Of a stretch of DNA of 64,000 nt, positions 8,839-18,189 are shown piece after piece. Location of the stretch: NCBI RefSeq assembly GCF_008632955.1, contig NZ_CP043959.1:3782001-3846000 (forward strand), given 5' to 3'. The position numbers and the translations under genes were made by a program. This DNA comes from Streptomyces tendae (GTDB taxonomy: Bacteria > Actinomycetota > Actinomycetes > Streptomycetales > Streptomycetaceae). Position 1 is the first letter of the stretch; every line of letters starts with the position of its first letter. The notes below the pieces were generated by a model. It was not told the DNA's origin, made no database searches, and saw only the letters and a list, made by a program, of their open reading frames with translations.

Positions 8839-10981
8839 TCAGCCCTGCGGCCGCTCCCCTTCCGGCACCCGCCGCAGATGGATCAGGGCGCTCGACCAGT
8901 CGCCGCCCGGCAACTCCGGGTCCAGGCCGTACTCCGTGAGGACCGTGGAGTGGTGCACGGCGCCCGTCTCCGTGTCCCGGTAGCGCAGGCCCGGCGGCAG
9001 TCCGCGCAGCCGGAGCGGCACCCGCGGGGTGCCGTGTCTGGGGCTGCCGCGGAAGGCGAGCACCACCGCCTCGTCGCCGTCCGCCGCCACGTACTGGACG
9101 GCCGACGGGCCGTCGCCGTACGGGACGCCGATCCGGTACTGGTCCCCGTGCTGCACCAGGTGCCGGATCTCCTTGTACCGGGCCACCAGCGCGGCGCCCT
9201 CGGTGAGCTCCGCCCCGCTCCAGCGGGTGAGGTCGCCGCCGACGCCGAGGAGCCCGGCCATCGCCACATGGAAGCGGAAACGCAGCGGCACGCTCAGCCC
9301 GGTGAGCTGGTTGGGCACGTCGGTCACCCAGGCGGACATCACCCGCGCCGGATAGACCTGGCTGAACCCCCGCTGGATCGCCAGCCGGTCCACGGCGTCG
9401 GTGTTGTCGGACGTCCACGCCTGGTCGGTACGGGCGAGGATGCCCAGGTCGACCCGGCCGCCGCCCCCGCTGCACGTCTCGATCCGCAGGTCCGGGTGCG
9501 CCTGTCGCAGCCGGTCCAGCACGCCGTAGAGGTTCCGCACGTACCGGGTCCACAGGCGGTCGTTGCCGTCGTCGGGGCCGGACCAGCCGGACTCGCCGAA
9601 CGCGCGGTTCATGTCCCACTTGAGGAAGTCGACGCGGTGCTCGGCGACCAGCCGGGTGAGCCAGTCGAAGGCCCAGTCGGCCACGTCCCGCCGGGCGAAG
9701 TTCAGCACCAGCTGGTTGCGCATCTCGGTGCGCGGGCGGCCCGGCAGGTGCAGCACCCAGTCGGGGTGCGCCCGGTACAGGTCGCTGTCCGGGTTGACCA
9801 TCTCCGGCTCCACCCAGACACCGAACCGCATGCCCAGCCGGTGCACGGCGTCGGACAGCGGCCCGAGGCCCTCGGGGAACCGGTCCGGCGCCGGGGTCCA
9901 GTCGCCCAGGCCCGCCCGGTCGCTGCGGCGGGCGCCGAACCAGCCGTCGTCCACCACGTACAGCTCGACGCCCAGCCGGGCGGCCCGCTCGGCCAGTGCC
10001 AGCTGGCTCGCCTCGTCGACGTCGAAGCCGGTGGCCTCCCAGGAGTTGTAGAGCACCGGTGCCGTCTCCCCGGCGTGCCGCAGCACATGGCCGCGGACGT
10101 AACGGTGCCAGGTCCGGCTCGCCGCGCCGAAACCGCCGTCGGTGAACAGACCCGCCAGCACCGGCGTGCGGAACTCCTCGCCCGGGCCGAGCGGCACGCA
10201 CGTCCCCTCGTGGCCCACGCCCCCGGTCAGACCCGCCCGGCCGTCCGGCGTCCGCTGCACGGTCATCCGCCAACTGCCGCTCCACGCCAGGGCGGTGCTC
10301 CAGACCCGGCCGCTCTCCTCGGTGGCGGTGCCGTCGTCGAGCATGGTCCAGGGGTTGGCGTGGTGGCCGGTGACACCGCGCCGGCTGGTCAGCACCGTCT
10401 CCCCGTGGGGCAGGGGCTCGCGGCGCAGCTGGGTCTCCGCCGACCACTGCCCGGTGACATGGCTCAGCCGGTAGTCGGGCAGGGGCGGCAGCGTCCACGC
10501 CGCGGAGTCGGCGCGCAGTAGTTCCACGCTCCGGTCCCCGTCGTTGCGCAGCACGGTCCAGCGCTCGATCACGTCGGTGTCGGCGCGGACCCGGTAGTGC
10601 AGGGCGACCGACAGGGGGAACACCCGGTCGCGGAACTCCAGGACCAGCTCGGCGCAGCCGGGGGCGGGCTCCTCCACCCGGTGCCCGGTGGCCTGCCACT
10701 CGAAGGCACGTGAGCCGTCGGCGTGCCGCACCTGGAGCGAGGGCGGTCCGTAGCGGGTGCCGCCGTCCACCGGCAGCTCCTCGCCCACGGCCGGCCGGCC
10801 CTCGAAGCTGCTCGCCGGTTCCCTGGCGGGCACCGCGAGTGCGTCCGCCTCCTCGGGGCGAGTCGTGGTCCCACGCCACGTGCCAGGGCGCACCGGTCTC
10901 GTCGATCCGCAGGGCGTACGACGTGTGCGGGGTGGTCAGCAGCCAGACCCCGATGTCGGGGGAGCGGGTGATGAGCGGCAT
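8839..10981 (-). CDS. alpha-galactosidase, GH36 (frameshifted near the N-terminus as read)
   Basis: From ATG 10981 the protein begins MPLITRSPDIGVWLL, and about 43 codons later the frame breaks near 10858. One C too many in a CCCC run (minus strand) separates this N-terminus from the remaining ~670 residues, which reach the stop at 8839. The catalytic barrel has VDFLKWDMNR (nucleophile Asp) and WTSDNTDAVDRL (acid/base Asp), with ETCSGGGGRVD between them, all typical of GH36. No signal peptide is seen, so it should act on imported raffinose- or melibiose-type sugars in the cytosol. It is divergent from a ROK regulator and shares its promoter region. Apart from the one lesion the gene is intact. 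Confidence 0.88.
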
Positions 10982-11041
10982 GGGGCCTCACGATCGGCGT
11001 CGGGGGTTGCATCGCAAACCCAAGCGCGGCCTTCGATCATG

Positions 11042-11114
11042 TGTCAAGGGCGGACCCTCCCTTGTGTTTTCAAGGCGACAGCGCGCGCTCTTTTGCCTTC
11101 GAAAGAAAGAAGGC
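11042..11114. promoter_or_regulatory. alpha-galactosidase / ROK divergent control region with dyads
   Basis: On the minus strand TTGACA (11047-11042) can serve as a -35 for the alpha-galactosidase gene; a clear -10 is lacking. Three related arms follow: CAAGGG (11045-11050), CCCTTG (11059-11064) and CAAGG (11071-11075). They form CAAGGG-N8-CCCTTG and CCTTG-N6-CAAGG. A separate dyad GCCTTC-N8-GAAGGC spans 11095-11114. These are candidate operators for the ROK protein encoded next door. Confidence 0.45.
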
Positions 11115-11122
11115 TGATTTCA

Positions 11123-11151
11123 TTGACAGCAGAAATTAAGGCCCGTAGGTT
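11123..11151 (+). promoter_or_regulatory. consensus promoter of the ROK gene, leaderless start
   Basis: TTGACA (11123-11128) is a perfect -35 and TAGGTT (11146-11151) is the -10, with a 17-base spacer. The ATG at 11159 lies 7 bases after the -10, so transcription should begin at or next to the start codon. This argues for a leaderless mRNA and against the alternative TTG start at 11123, which is part of the -35 itself. Confidence 0.6.
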
Positions 11152-11158
11152 CCCGGCC

Positions 11159-12325
11159 ATGCAGCCGACCTTCCCCGCCGAGACGTTCCCGGCGCACACC
11201 CCGGCGGCCTCCCAGGTCTTCACCACCGTCCTGGCGCACGGCCCCCTGACCCGGCTCGACGTGGCCCGGCGGGCCGGCCTGTCCCCGGCCGCGGTCACCA
11301 AGGCGGTACGGCCCCTGATCGAGGCGGGCTATCTGGTGGAGGACGCGGACGCGGAGGCCCGCCCGGCCCTCGGCCGCCCGGCCAACCGGGTCCGGGTCGA
11401 CGGCGGACGGGCCCTGTTCACCGGGCTGAAAGTGACCGGCGACGAGATCATCGGTGTGCTCACCGACCTGTGCTGCCGCATCCTCGTCGCCCGGCGCGTC
11501 CCTCTGACCGGCCGCGCCCCTCGGGACGTCCTGGCGGTCGCGGTGGACCTGGCCAACGAGCTGCGCACCGAGGCCGACGGGTTCGGCGTACCGGTCCTCG
11601 GCCTCGGCATCGCCCTCGCCGGGGACGTGGACCGCGCCGAGGGCACGGTGCGCTACTCGCCCTTCCTGGACTGGCACTGCGTACCGCTCGCCGGGCCGGC
11701 CGGGGCGGCGAGCGGGCTCCCGGTCACCGTCGACAACGACGTGCGCGCCCTGACGGTGGCCGAGCAGTGGTTCGGCGACGGCGTGGGCCTCTCCGACTTC
11801 GCCGTCGTCACCGTGGGCGCCGGCATCGGCTGCGGCCTCGTCGTGCACGGCCGGGTCGTCTCCGGTGCGCACGGCGTCGCCGGAGAGATCGGCCATGTCC
11901 CCGTCGACCCCGACGGCCCGCCCTGCCACTGCGGCAACCGCGGATGCCTGGAGGCCGTCGCGGCCGACGCGGCGATCCTCGCCCGGGTCCGCGAGGTCAC
12001 CGGGTCCGACGTCGCCGGCACCGCGGAGGCCGTCGCCCTGGCACACCGGGGCGACGAGGGCGCCCGCGCCGTCTACGCGCGGGCCGGGGAGGCCATCGGC
12101 CGCGGGATCGCCACCGTGGCCAACCTGCTCGGCCCCCAGCGCGTCATCATCTCCGGCGAGGGACTGGCCGCGTACGACCTGTACGCCCGGCAGATCCGCG
12201 ACGGCTTCGCCGCCGCCGCCTTCGGTTCCGCCGCCCGCTGCGAGGTCCGCACCCGCCCGCTGCCGTTCGAGGAGTGGGCCCGCGGGGCCGCCGCCACGGC
12301 CATCCAGTCCTTCGTCGGCCGCTGA
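11159..12325 (+). CDS. ROK family transcriptional regulator
   Basis: The protein has 388 residues from ATG 11159. An N-terminal winged helix-turn-helix (GPLTRLDVARRAGLSPAAVT) is followed by a ROK sugar-kinase-like domain. That domain has VTVGAGIGCGLV, GEIGHVPVD and the zinc motif CHCGNRGCLEA. Such proteins repress or activate sugar genes and sense sugars or sugar phosphates. The divergent GH36 gene is the obvious target. The ATP-binding glycine motif is weak, so kinase activity is not expected. A hairpin terminator follows directly. A TTG at 11123 with AAGG upstream is an alternative start. Confidence 0.88.
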   Translation: MQPTFPAETFPAHTPAASQVFTTVLAHGPLTRLDVARRAGLSPAAVTKAVRPLIEAGYLVEDADAEARPALGRPANRVRVDGGRALFTGLKVTGDEIIGVLTDLCCRILVARRVPLTGRAPRDVLAVAVDLANELRTEADGFGVPVLGLGIALAGDVDRAEGTVRYSPFLDWHCVPLAGPAGAASGLPVTVDNDVRALTVAEQWFGDGVGLSDFAVVTVGAGIGCGLVVHGRVVSGAHGVAGEIGHVPVDPDGPPCHCGNRGCLEAVAADAAILARVREVTGSDVAGTAEAVALAHRGDEGARAVYARAGEAIGRGIATVANLLGPQRVIISGEGLAAYDLYARQIRDGFAAAAFGSAARCEVRTRPLPFEEWARGAAATAIQSFVGR

Positions 12326-12353
12326 CCTCCCGGCCCGCCAAGTACCGGGAGGT
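12325..12353 (+). terminator. hairpin terminator of the ROK gene
   Basis: Nine-base arms (12325-12333 and 12345-12353) built on CCTCCCGG / CCGGGAGG pair around an 11-base loop, immediately at the stop codon. Confidence 0.65.
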
Positions 12354-12505
12354 GAACGGCGGATGAAGGCATCCGGCAGGCCGTGCCGGGCCGGGCGCCC
12401 GGCGCTACCCTCGTCACGGGTAACGAGGACACCGGATCGCGCACGCCGACTCGCGAGGATCTCCCCGTCGACGAGAAGGGTGCCGTCGAGTTCTGGGAGG
12501 CGAAA

Positions 12506-13759
12506 CTGCTCACCACGACGCTCACCCCCCGAAGACTCCGCCCGGCGGGGATCCGCCTGCGCGGACTGTCCGTCCTGGTCCTGCTCGCCGCGCTCCTGGG
12601 CCCCGTCCCCGTCCCCTCGGAGGCCCGCGCGGCGGAACCCCGGCACGACGTGGTCACCTGGACCGCGAGCGCCTTCCGGCTGGGCACGGGCGTGCCCGAC
12701 CGCGCCTACCGGCTCGTGGTGCACACCAGCGTGGGCGGGGACCGGGCACGGTTACGGCTGACCAACGCCTTCGGTGACCGGCCGCTGACCTTCGACAGCG
12801 TGTACGCCGGCGTCCGGCGGCAGGGCGCCGAGCTGGTCCCCGGCAGCAACCGCCGGCTCACCTTCGACGGCCGGCCCACCGTGACCGTCCCGCCCGGTGA
12901 GGTGGTCCTGAGCGACCCGCTGCCCGGCCGGGTCCGGGCCCGCACCGACCTGGTCGTCAGCCTGCACAGCCCCGACGCGGCGGGCTCCGCCACCGGACAC
13001 CGCCTCGCCATGCAGACCTCGTACGTCACCCAGGGCGATCACACCGCCGACGAGAGCGCCGACGCGTGGACGACGACGACCACCTCGTGGTTCTACCTGG
13101 ACGCGGTCACCGTCCGCACCTTCGCCCGCACCGGCGCGGTGGTCGCGCTGGGCGACTCCATCACGGACGGCTGGGAGTCCACCACGGACCTCAACCGCCG
13201 CTGGCCCGACCAGCTCGCCGATCGCCTCCAGCGGTCGCCGCGCACCACGGTCCGGGGCGTGGCCAACGCCGGCATCTCCGCCAACAAGGTGCTCGCCGAC
13301 GGCGGCGCGCCGAGCGCCCTGAACCGCCTCGACCGCGACGTCCTCTCCCACCGCGGCGTGCGCACGGTGCTGGTGTTCGAGGGGGTGAACGACATCAAGG
13401 CCCCCACGGGCGTCACGGCCGCGGACCTGATCGACGGCTACCGGGAGATCGTCGACCGCGTCCACGCGGCCGGCCACTGCGTCGTGGGCGCCACGATCGC
13501 CCCCTACAAGGGCTGGCCGGAGTGGAACGCGAAGGCCGAGGCGGTGCGCCAGGACGTCAACGCGTTCATCCGCACCGGCGGAGCGTTCGACGCCGTGGCC
13601 GACTTCGACCACGCGGTGCGCGACCCCGACGACCCCGAGCGCATCCGGCCCGCCTACGACAACGGCGACCACCTGCACTTCACCGACCAGGGCATGCGGG
13701 CGATGGCCGACGCCGTCGATCCCGAGGACCTGGAATGCGCCCGGCACGGACGCCCGTGA
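12506..13759 (+). CDS. secreted SGNH/GDSL hydrolase (esterase)
   Basis: A hydrophobic signal segment ([16 protein letters not shown]) ends near ARAAEP, so the enzyme is exported. The SGNH blocks are GDSITDGW (Ser), then a conserved Gly in [16 protein letters not shown] (Asn) and DHLHFTDQG (Asp-His). The ~95-residue region before the GDS domain is a beta-rich accessory domain. Proteins of this class deacetylate plant polysaccharides or cleave lipid esters. The start is uncertain. CTG 12506 has GGGAGG five bases upstream and gives 417 aa. The open frame also extends to GTG 12383 without a ribosome binding site, and a lesion near the N-terminus cannot be excluded. Confidence 0.8.
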   Translation: MLTTTLTPRRLRPAGIRLRGLSVLVLLAALLGPVPVPSEARAAEPRHDVVTWTASAFRLGTGVPDRAYRLVVHTSVGGDRARLRLTNAFGDRPLTFDSVYAGVRRQGAELVPGSNRRLTFDGRPTVTVPPGEVVLSDPLPGRVRARTDLVVSLHSPDAAGSATGHRLAMQTSYVTQGDHTADESADAWTTTTTSWFYLDAVTVRTFARTGAVVALGDSITDGWESTTDLNRRWPDQLADRLQRSPRTTVRGVANAGISANKVLADGGAPSALNRLDRDVLSHRGVRTVLVFEGVNDIKAPTGVTAADLIDGYREIVDRVHAAGHCVVGATIAPYKGWPEWNAKAEAVRQDVNAFIRTGGAFDAVADFDHAVRDPDDPERIRPAYDNGDHLHFTDQGMRAMADAVDPEDLECARHGRP

Positions 13760-13820
13760 CGCCGCGCGATCCCCGGCGGGCGGACGGTGCGCCCCGGTGT
13801 CCGGCGCGGGAGGCGCGGCC

Positions 13821-13846
13821 GGAACAATGCAGGTCCCGGCGCGGTT
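13821..13846 (+). promoter_or_regulatory. sigmaR-like promoter of msrA
   Basis: GGAAC (13821-13825), exactly 18 bases, then GTT (13844-13846) matches the Streptomyces sigmaR pattern GGAAT-N18-GTT with one change. It lies 47 bases before the msrA start. msrA is a known member of the thiol-stress sigmaR regulon in Streptomyces coelicolor, which makes the match more credible. Confidence 0.5.
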
Positions 13847-13892
13847 CTCACTGAGGACCGTCGCAGCACACCTGGGAGAAGGGCGACACACG

Positions 13893-14405
13893 ATGACAAG
13901 GACCGAGGAGAGGGCGCTGCTCGCGGGCGGCTGCTTCTGGGGCATGCAGGAGCTGATCCGCACGCTGCCGGGCGTGCTGAGCACCCGGGTGGGGTACAGC
14001 GGCGGCGACGTGCCCAACGCGACCTACCGCGACCACGGCACCCACGCGGAGTCGATCGAGATCACCTACGACCCCGCCGAGACCGACTACCGGGCGATCC
14101 TGGAGTACTTCTTCCAGATCCACGACCCGACCACGAAGAACCGGCAGGGCAACGACATCGGCATGAGCTACCGCTCAGCGATCTTCTACTTCGACGACGA
14201 GCAGAAGCGCGTCGCCGAGGACACGATCGCCGACGTCGAGGCGTCCGGACTGTGGCCGGGCAAGGTGGTGACGGAGGTCGTCCCGGCCGGTCCCTTCTGG
14301 GAGGCCGAGCCGGAGCACCAGGACTACCTCCAGCGCTACCCGGAGGGCTACACCTGCCACTTCCCGCGCCCCAACTGGCGCCTGCCGAAGCGCGCGGCGT
14401 CCTGA
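13893..14405 (+). CDS. msrA: peptide-methionine (S)-S-oxide reductase MsrA
   Basis: The protein has 170 residues. The catalytic motif GGCFWG lies at residues 12-17 with the reactive Cys. The family blocks [22 protein letters not shown] and [18 protein letters not shown] follow, and it ends with HFPRPNW. It reduces methionine-S-sulfoxide in proteins using thioredoxin. ATG 13893 has GGGAGAAGGG upstream. The gene appears single, with its own sigmaR-like promoter and a strong terminator. Confidence 0.95.
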   Translation: MTRTEERALLAGGCFWGMQELIRTLPGVLSTRVGYSGGDVPNATYRDHGTHAESIEITYDPAETDYRAILEYFFQIHDPTTKNRQGNDIGMSYRSAIFYFDDEQKRVAEDTIADVEASGLWPGKVVTEVVPAGPFWEAEPEHQDYLQRYPEGYTCHFPRPNWRLPKRAAS

Positions 14406-14437
14406 CCTGACAGGCGTCCGCGGCAGCGGAACAGAAC

Positions 14438-14472
14438 ACGGGGGCGCGCCCGCCCGACGGGTGCGCCCCCGT
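14438..14472 (+). terminator. strong hairpin terminator after msrA
   Basis: Fourteen-base arms at 14438-14451 and 14459-14472 pair with a single G-T wobble around a 7-base loop. It separates msrA from the convergent AhpD-like gene and could serve both strands. Confidence 0.75.
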
Positions 14473-14595
14473 CGTCATGCCCGGACGGCCCCCGTCACGG
14501 GCCCGACACCACGCGCTCCCACGGGCCCGTCACGCGCTCGGTCAGCTCCTGGAGGTGCAGCCACCGGGCAGGTGCAGCGGGCCGCCCCGGCGGGG

Positions 14596-15069
14596 TCAGC
14601 CGAACTGGCCGGGCTGGTAGTCGCCTGCGGGCTGCTGGTTGATGACGTTGATGCGGTTGTAGGCGTTGATGATCGCGATCAGGGAGATCAGCGCGGCGAG
14701 CTGTTCCTCGTCGTAGTGCTTGGCGGCGTCGGCCCAGACCTCGTCGCTCACTCCGCCGGCGGCGTCGGCGATGCGGGTGCCCTCCTCGGCGAGTGCGAGG
14801 GCGGCGCGCTCGGCGTCGGTGAAGACCGTGGCCTCGCGCCAGGCGGCGACCAGGTTGAGGCGCTGCTGGGTCTCGCCCGCGGCGGTGGCGTCCTTGGTGT
14901 GCATGTCGGTGCAGAAGCCGCAGCCGTTGATCTGGCTGGCGCGGATCTTCACCAGCTCCTGGGTCGCGTGCGGCAGACCGGAGTCCGTCACCGCCTTCCC
15001 CGCCGAGTTGATGTGCCGCAGCACCTTGCCGGCGAGGGGGTTGGCGAAGAAGTCGATGCGCGCGTTCAT
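14596..15069 (-). CDS. carboxymuconolactone decarboxylase / AhpD-like protein
   Basis: The protein has 157 residues from ATG 15069, preceded by GAGGAGAG. The CMD core carries the redox motif CGFCTDMHTKDA, with two cysteines in CxxC followed by His two positions later, as in AhpD peroxidase adaptors. The rest is helical with ERAALALAEEGT. Such proteins detoxify peroxides or act as minor decarboxylases. The neighbouring methionine sulfoxide reductase gives an oxidative-stress setting, although the two are convergent. A clear sigmaR motif was not found upstream. Confidence 0.85.
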   Translation of the reverse strand: MNARIDFFANPLAGKVLRHINSAGKAVTDSGLPHATQELVKIRASQINGCGFCTDMHTKDATAAGETQQRLNLVAAWREATVFTDAERAALALAEEGTRIADAAGGVSDEVWADAAKHYDEEQLAALISLIAIINAYNRINVINQQPAGDYQPGQFG

Positions 15070-15259
15070 GTGCTCTCCTCGGGTCCGTCGTTGCTTCCGC
15101 CGTCGCGGTGTCGTAGCACTGACGGACGGGCCGCGCGGAGTGTGACAGCCCAGCTGATGTGACCTACGTCTCATCCTGTCGTGCCCGCGTGCGGCACCCC
15201 GCCCAGCGGGCACGAAGCGGCCGATAACCTTGCCGCGTGGACGGGGAGCGGAGCGCCGG

Positions 15260-15487
15260 GTGAGTGAGCGTCGGGAACGCGACTGGACGGACATGACGCC
15301 GGGGGACTTCGACCGTGAGGCCCCGCTGTGCCTCCACGTGCGCACCGGCCCGGCCGTCGTCCCCGCCGAGCCGGACGAGTACGGGACCGAGCCGCTGTTC
15401 GGCGACGAGATCCCCGAGCGCCGCCCGGCCCCGCGCCGCACCCCGCGCCGGACCGCCCCCGACGGGCAGCAGGGGCAGTTGTTCTGA
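15260..15487 (+). CDS. small conserved hypothetical protein
   Basis: The predicted protein has 75 residues starting VSERRERDWTDMTPGDFD and ending in QGQLF. The composition is charged and Pro/Arg-rich, with no membrane segment or known domain. A GGGGAGCGGAG ribosome binding site lies just upstream of GTG 15260. The 'W..MTPGDFDR.AP' opening resembles short conserved proteins of Streptomyces, but I recognise no function. An upstream in-frame GTG at 15230 is possible but poorly placed. Confidence 0.6.
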   Translation: MSERRERDWTDMTPGDFDREAPLCLHVRTGPAVVPAEPDEYGTEPLFGDEIPERRPAPRRTPRRTAPDGQQGQLF

Positions 15488-15511
15488 GTCCGGCGCGGAG
15501 CGGGCCCCCTG

Positions 15512-17713
15512 TCAGGGGAACTGGACGACCTTGGACGGGATGGTGTCCGTCCCCGAGGTGGGGCCGCCGGTGTCGTTGACGACGTGGCGGTACTGTCCCT
15601 TGCCGCCGAGCGAGATCACCTGCAGGTGCCGCATCCTGATGCCGGGCTTCACCGGCACCTGGAAGCCGTGGTGCTGCACGATGGTGTCGTCGGCCGTGTA
15701 GTTGCAGTAGCTGCCGAGCGCCCACGCCTCGTGCCGCTCCACCGAGTCCGCGACCTTGTAGGCCGCGTAGCCGACGATGCCGTCATGGGTGATGGCGGCC
15801 TCGTTCGGGGCGTCGTACGCCTTCTCGTTCTGGAAGAAGATCGTGCGGCCACGCTCGCCGCTCCAGACGACGTCGTACTTGTTGAAGTGCTCGACGAACA
15901 GGCCCGTGGCGAGCACGTCGTCGCCGTTCACCCGCAGCCCGTAGTCGGCGCGGTTGGTCTCCCAGCCGACGCCTTCGCCGTGGTCGGCGCGCCAGATCCA
16001 GGTGTGGTCGATCAGGACGTCGTCGCTGTTGACCACCACGGAGTCGGTGGCCAGACCGGGGCCCGCGCCGCCGATGCGGATGAACACGTCCTGCATGGTG
16101 GTCGGGTCGGCGGAGTGGTCGGCGGACGAGCCGGGCGGTCCGATCCGCAGCAGGGTGTCCGACCTGACCGGACCGGCGTCGATCAGGAAACCGGCGAGCC
16201 GCACCCCGTCGACGTCCGCCACGTGCACGGCGTCGACGCCGTTCTGCGGGACGAGCGTCGCGAGGCCCAGTCCGAGCACCACCGTGCCGGGGCGGTCGAC
16301 CCGGATCGTCTCGTCGATCGGGTAGACCCCGGGCGTGAACAGCAGGTTGAGGCCCTGGTCGAGCGCCGCGTTGATCGTCGCGGCCGTCGCGCCCGGCTTG
16401 ACCACGTAGAACCGGTCGAGCGGCAGCGAGGTGCCGCCGGTGTTGGCCGGCCAGGAGACCCCCCGCGCGTTCGTGCGCTTGGCGGGCACGAACACCTTGT
16501 ACGCGTCGCCGTCCAGGTACAGGAACGGCTTCTCGCGCGAGACCGGTGTGGTGTCCAGCGTCGTGTAAGGGCCGCTCGGGAAGTCGGTGGCCGGTGCGCC
16601 CTCGACCCCCGTGAACGTCATGTTCCACACGCCGTTGGTCCAGCCCCCGACGGAGCTGTCCCGGGTGTACCACTGCTGTTGGGAGTACGGTCCCACGGTG
16701 CCGTCGATCCGCGAGTCGGCGATGTAGCCGCCGGAGGCCCAGCCGTAGCCGTTGGGGGCCAGGTTGAGGCCGCCCTTGACGTGGATCCGGCGGAACGGCG
16801 CGGCCTGCGCCACCGCCCAGCGGTCGGTGCCGTTGACCGGGGAGAGGGCGAGGTTCTCCGCCGAACGCCAGAAGTTCTGCGTGGCATTGCCGTTGAACCA
16901 GCCGGCGTCGACGGTGATGTCCCCGTTGATCTGCACGTCGTCGGGGTTGAGGCCGAGGCCCGACACCGAGGTGTAGAAGCCGAGTTGCGCGTTCAGGCCG
17001 TTGTACGTGCCGGGCTTCAGCAGGAACTGGTAGCGCCCGGTGCCGAACTGGCTCTCCTCCTGCCGTGCGAAGACCTCGTCGAACTTCTGCTGGAGGCCGG
17101 GCGTGGAGGGGTCGGCCACGATGACGTTCGGCCCCAGGTCGCCGCCGCCCTGGACGGGACCCGTGACGTCCGTGGTGGTGTGCACCGCGACCTCCCACAG
17201 GGAGTAGCCGTAGCCGGTGCCGCGGGCCGTGCCGAGGACGCGGACGTACCGGCCCTCGCCGCTCACCTCGTACGACGCCCGGCCGCCGGTCGCGCCGGTC
17301 ACCGACCTGAGCGTGGTCCAGTTCCGTCCGTCGGGGGACGCCTCGATCCGGAAGTCCTTGCCGTAGGCGGCCTCCCAGTGGAGGTCCACCCCGCACAGCT
17401 CGCGCACCGAGCCGAGGTCGACCTGGAGCCACTGCGGGTCGGACCACTGGCTCGACCAGCGGGTGCCGGGGTCGCCGTCGAAGGCGGCGGAGGCCGGGGT
17501 GCCCGCGTGCTCGGTGGAGGACGCCGTCGCGGGGCCGCCCCGGGCGGCGTCGGCCGTGCCGCAGCCGGCGGCCGCACGGGTCTGGGGGAGTGGCGCGCCG
17601 GCCGCGGCGGCCGGGGACTGCGCGGAGGGCAGGGTGACGAGCGCGGCCAGGGCGAGAAGCGCCGCGCCCAGGCTTCCGCGTCTGAGGAGGCCGGGGTGCT
17701 CCGTGTGTCTCAT
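15512..17713 (-). CDS. secreted F5/8 type C (discoidin) domain plus parallel beta-helix protein
   Basis: The protein has 733 residues. A signal peptide (LGAALLALAALVTLP, cleavage near AAAAG) is followed by an F5/8 type C carbohydrate-binding domain (about 50-180: ASAAFDGDPGTRWSSQW, WLQVDLG, YVRVLGTARGTGYGYSLWE). From ~190 on comes a long region of short beta-repeats (ADPSTPGLQQKFDEVF, INAALDQGLNLLFTPGVYP, GLATLVPQ, DHTWIWRADHGEG). This is typical of pectate-lyase-like right-handed beta-helices as found in GH55 and related enzymes. It likely binds and cleaves a polysaccharide outside the cell; the substrate is not recognisable. Database names such as 'adenylyl cyclase' for relatives would be misleading. 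Confidence 0.75.
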   Translation of the reverse strand: MRHTEHPGLLRRGSLGAALLALAALVTLPSAQSPAAAAGAPLPQTRAAAGCGTADAARGGPATASSTEHAGTPASAAFDGDPGTRWSSQWSDPQWLQVDLGSVRELCGVDLHWEAAYGKDFRIEASPDGRNWTTLRSVTGATGGRASYEVSGEGRYVRVLGTARGTGYGYSLWEVAVHTTTDVTGPVQGGGDLGPNVIVADPSTPGLQQKFDEVFARQEESQFGTGRYQFLLKPGTYNGLNAQLGFYTSVSGLGLNPDDVQINGDITVDAGWFNGNATQNFWRSAENLALSPVNGTDRWAVAQAAPFRRIHVKGGLNLAPNGYGWASGGYIADSRIDGTVGPYSQQQWYTRDSSVGGWTNGVWNMTFTGVEGAPATDFPSGPYTTLDTTPVSREKPFLYLDGDAYKVFVPAKRTNARGVSWPANTGGTSLPLDRFYVVKPGATAATINAALDQGLNLLFTPGVYPIDETIRVDRPGTVVLGLGLATLVPQNGVDAVHVADVDGVRLAGFLIDAGPVRSDTLLRIGPPGSSADHSADPTTMQDVFIRIGGAGPGLATDSVVVNSDDVLIDHTWIWRADHGEGVGWETNRADYGLRVNGDDVLATGLFVEHFNKYDVVWSGERGRTIFFQNEKAYDAPNEAAITHDGIVGYAAYKVADSVERHEAWALGSYCNYTADDTIVQHHGFQVPVKPGIRMRHLQVISLGGKGQYRHVVNDTGGPTSGTDTIPSKVVQFP

Positions 17714-17817
17714 GCGTCAGCTTTCTGGCGTGGGGATGGGTGGGGGTGCGGGGCTCGTTCCGGAAAAGGGCGTGCGGGGAGGGAACTGGATGGCCCCACG
17801 GCTTAGTTCAGATGTTG

Positions 17818-17846
17818 ATTTAAGTGGTGAGGGTTGTCGCGGGCAA
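17818..17846 (-). promoter_or_regulatory. promoter of the beta-helix protein gene
   Basis: On the minus strand TTGCCC (17846-17841) and TTAAAT (17823-17818) are separated by 17 bases. This is the most AT-rich stretch of the intergenic region. The 5' leader would be about 100 bases. Confidence 0.45.
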
Positions 17847-17922
17847 GCCCTCGGACACGAATTGGCGCACGGGAGGAACGGGGGGCGGGACCGGATGTGA
17901 CGGCGGGGCGGCACATGGATGT

Positions 17923-17947
17923 GCCTTGGATCCGATGTGAGGGGTAC
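17923..17947 (+). promoter_or_regulatory. sigmaB-like promoter upstream of the catalase gene
   Basis: GCCT (17923-17926), 15 bases, then GGGTAC (17942-17947) fits the Streptomyces sigmaB pattern GNNT-N14-16-GGGTAY. It lies ~243 bases upstream of the catalase start. The motif is short, so chance matches are expected. Confidence 0.4.
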
Positions 17948-18189
17948 GCGGCGGTAGCGGTCGGATCATCGGGAGGCACAGTGCGCGGAGTCCCGTACGG
18001 GTTGGCCCGGGGTGCGGGGGCCCGGGGTCACTCCGTCGGAGGGCGTCTCCTGCGCGGGGCGGCCGGTCATGAGACGTTGGCGGGGCCGGACGCCCCTTGT
18101 GCGTCGTATGTCCCCGGGATCACCCGCAGTCGGCAATCGAAGTGCGGCCACGCCGTCGTGGCCGGTCCGAAGCGGAGGAGAGTTCACAC

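Larger units (their letters stand above)
17714..18189. other. intergenic region between beta-helix and catalase genes
   Basis: These 476 bases hold no convincing gene. They contain the beta-helix promoter (17818-17846), a sigmaB-like promoter for the catalase (17923-17947) and the catalase ribosome binding site. The rest is GC-rich without clear repeats. Confidence 0.6.

Noticed and set aside
11123..11125. TTG as the start codon of the ROK gene
   Set aside because: It forms the -35 TTGACA of a near-consensus promoter whose -10 and spacing place the transcript start at ATG 11159.
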